From: an uncultured Bacteroidia bacterium
GTDB lineage: Bacteria; Bacteroidota; Bacteroidia; Bacteroidales; F082
Direction of reading: 5' to 3'
DNA length: 40,173 nucleotides
Assembly (NCBI GenBank): GCA_902789915.1
Contig: CADAPW010000026.1
Span: 1 to 40,173 of the forward strand
In this document: positions 39,838-40,173 of the stretch, piece by piece
How the letters are laid out: each line of letters begins with the position of its first letter
How positions within the stretch are numbered: position 1 is the first letter of the stretch
Made by a program: the position numbers and the translations under genes
The notes under the pieces: model-generated
The model's database searches: none
The model's input: the letters and a program-made list of their open reading frames with translations, nothing else
What the model was told of the DNA's origin: nothing

Positions 39838-40173
39838 TCAACAAATCAGTCCCACACGGAAAGCATATAGAATCAGCTCGTTGGTCGACTTCACGCCAAC
39901 TTTAGCGAAGACGGTGCTCTTCATGTTCTCGATGCTATGGGGCGTAACGTTCATCTCCTCGGCCAACTGTTTGGTGTTCAATCCTGTGGCACATAAGGTG
40001 ATAAGCTCCATTTCACGACGCGTGAGGTTCTTCATGGTCTCATAGTCGTCCTTCAAATCGTCCTCAACACACATCAGGCCCTCGTCGGTATAGTCACAGC
40101 CTTGCATGACGGAATTGATCACCACGGCAATCTCTTCCGAAGAGATGCTCTTGCTCATGAATCCGTTGACACC
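39838..40173 (-). CDS. LuxR-type response regulator, C-terminal part (gene continues past the window)
   Basis: The frame is open to the window edge and begins GVNGFMSKSISSEEI, the typical last strand and helix of a receiver domain, so the ATG at 40158 is internal. A linker rich in Asp follows, then a LuxR/NarL helix-turn-helix: LTRREMELITLCATGLNTKQ, LAEEMNVTPHSIENMKS, then FAKVGVKSTNELILYA. This HTH binds DNA after receiver phosphorylation. The sensor kinase is not in the window. It lies 22 nt upstream of the propeller/OmpA/SGNH operon on the same strand and could regulate it or be cotranscribed. Confidence 0.88.
   Translation of the reverse strand, partial: GVNGFMSKSISSEEIAVVINSVMQGCDYTDEGLMCVEDDLKDDYETMKNLTRREMELITLCATGLNTKQLAEEMNVTPHSIENMKSTVFAKVGVKSTNELILYAFRVGLIC

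Noticed and set aside
1..40173. rRNA or tRNA genes, complete insertion sequences or prophage structural genes
   Set aside because: I saw no cloverleaf-like sequence with a CCA-type end, no rRNA motifs, no transposase DDE motifs and no capsid, tail or terminase-like protein.

Overview
The window looks like a chromosomal piece of an uncultured, probably gut- or rumen-type, Bacteroidales. The evidence is promoters of the Bacteroidetes form (TTTG at -33, TAnnTTTG at -7, usually followed by CA or CAnC), outer-membrane-type lipoproteins and secreted proteins, type IX secretion (T9SS) C-terminal tails on two proteins, a fimbrillin-like lipoprotein, an OmpA/PD40/TPR protein, a GH20 hexosaminidase, and near absence of Shine-Dalgarno sequences. 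No species assignment is possible by eye.

Layout. 1-2622 (+): 3' end of purB, an MsbA-type ABC exporter and a small hypothetical gene. 2632-4446 (-): GH20 lipoprotein. 4505-17035 (+): an accessory island, visibly more A/T-rich in several genes, with an AAA+ ATPase carrying an N-terminal HTH-like region, many unknown small proteins, two PD-(D/E)XK nuclease-like proteins, an Nmad2/Nmad3 pair (domains predicted to be linked to modified nucleotides), a WYL regulator and an AAA_14/DUF4143 ATPase. 17051-22296: a broken DnaQ-like exonuclease, beta-carbonic anhydrase, a lipoprotein amidohydrolase and a UvrA-like ATPase. 22462-26459: a two-gene secreted operon (T9SS-tailed protein and a 1171-residue beta-helix protein). 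26539-27801 (-): decayed genes (DUF4143 remnant, YoeB-like toxin with an internal stop) and an antitoxin. 28133-30598 (-): operon of a fimbrillin/LRR-like lipoprotein and two small proteins. 30958-36531 (+): HD-domain protein, secreted protein, disrupted gcvT, CotH-like T9SS protein and rhomboid protease. 36521-40173 (-): SGNH hydrolase, OmpA-family protein, beta-propeller-like protein and the C-terminal part of a LuxR-type response regulator.

The most striking structure is in the island. Six copies of one module (R1-R6) head six successive transcription units: 8-bp arm GCCTGTGC, a strictly 9-nt centre, arm GCACAGGC, 6-7 nt, then a -7 promoter octamer followed by CAGC. Five copies sit 30 nt or less from, or overlapping, the stop codon of the preceding gene, so they may act as terminator plus promoter. 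They lack the -33 TTTG that the ordinary promoters inside the island have, which suggests that the dyad is a shared operator or activator site. The WYL regulator, itself behind the most degenerate copy (R6), is the obvious candidate regulator. A second operator-like array (four 21-bp repeats at 32-33-bp spacing) lies between the WYL gene and the DUF4143 ATPase. I infer a co-regulated, possibly anti-phage or DNA-modification-responsive, gene set; function is not proven by the sequence.

A second theme is repeat invasion of genes. Short palindromic or AT-rich repeats sit in frame inside the UvrA-like gene (two copies), the amidohydrolase signal region and the rhomboid tail, and larger nested palindromes lie between genes. 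Three genes (DnaQ-like exonuclease, gcvT, an island gene) carry deletions or frameshifts that could be real decay or assembly errors.
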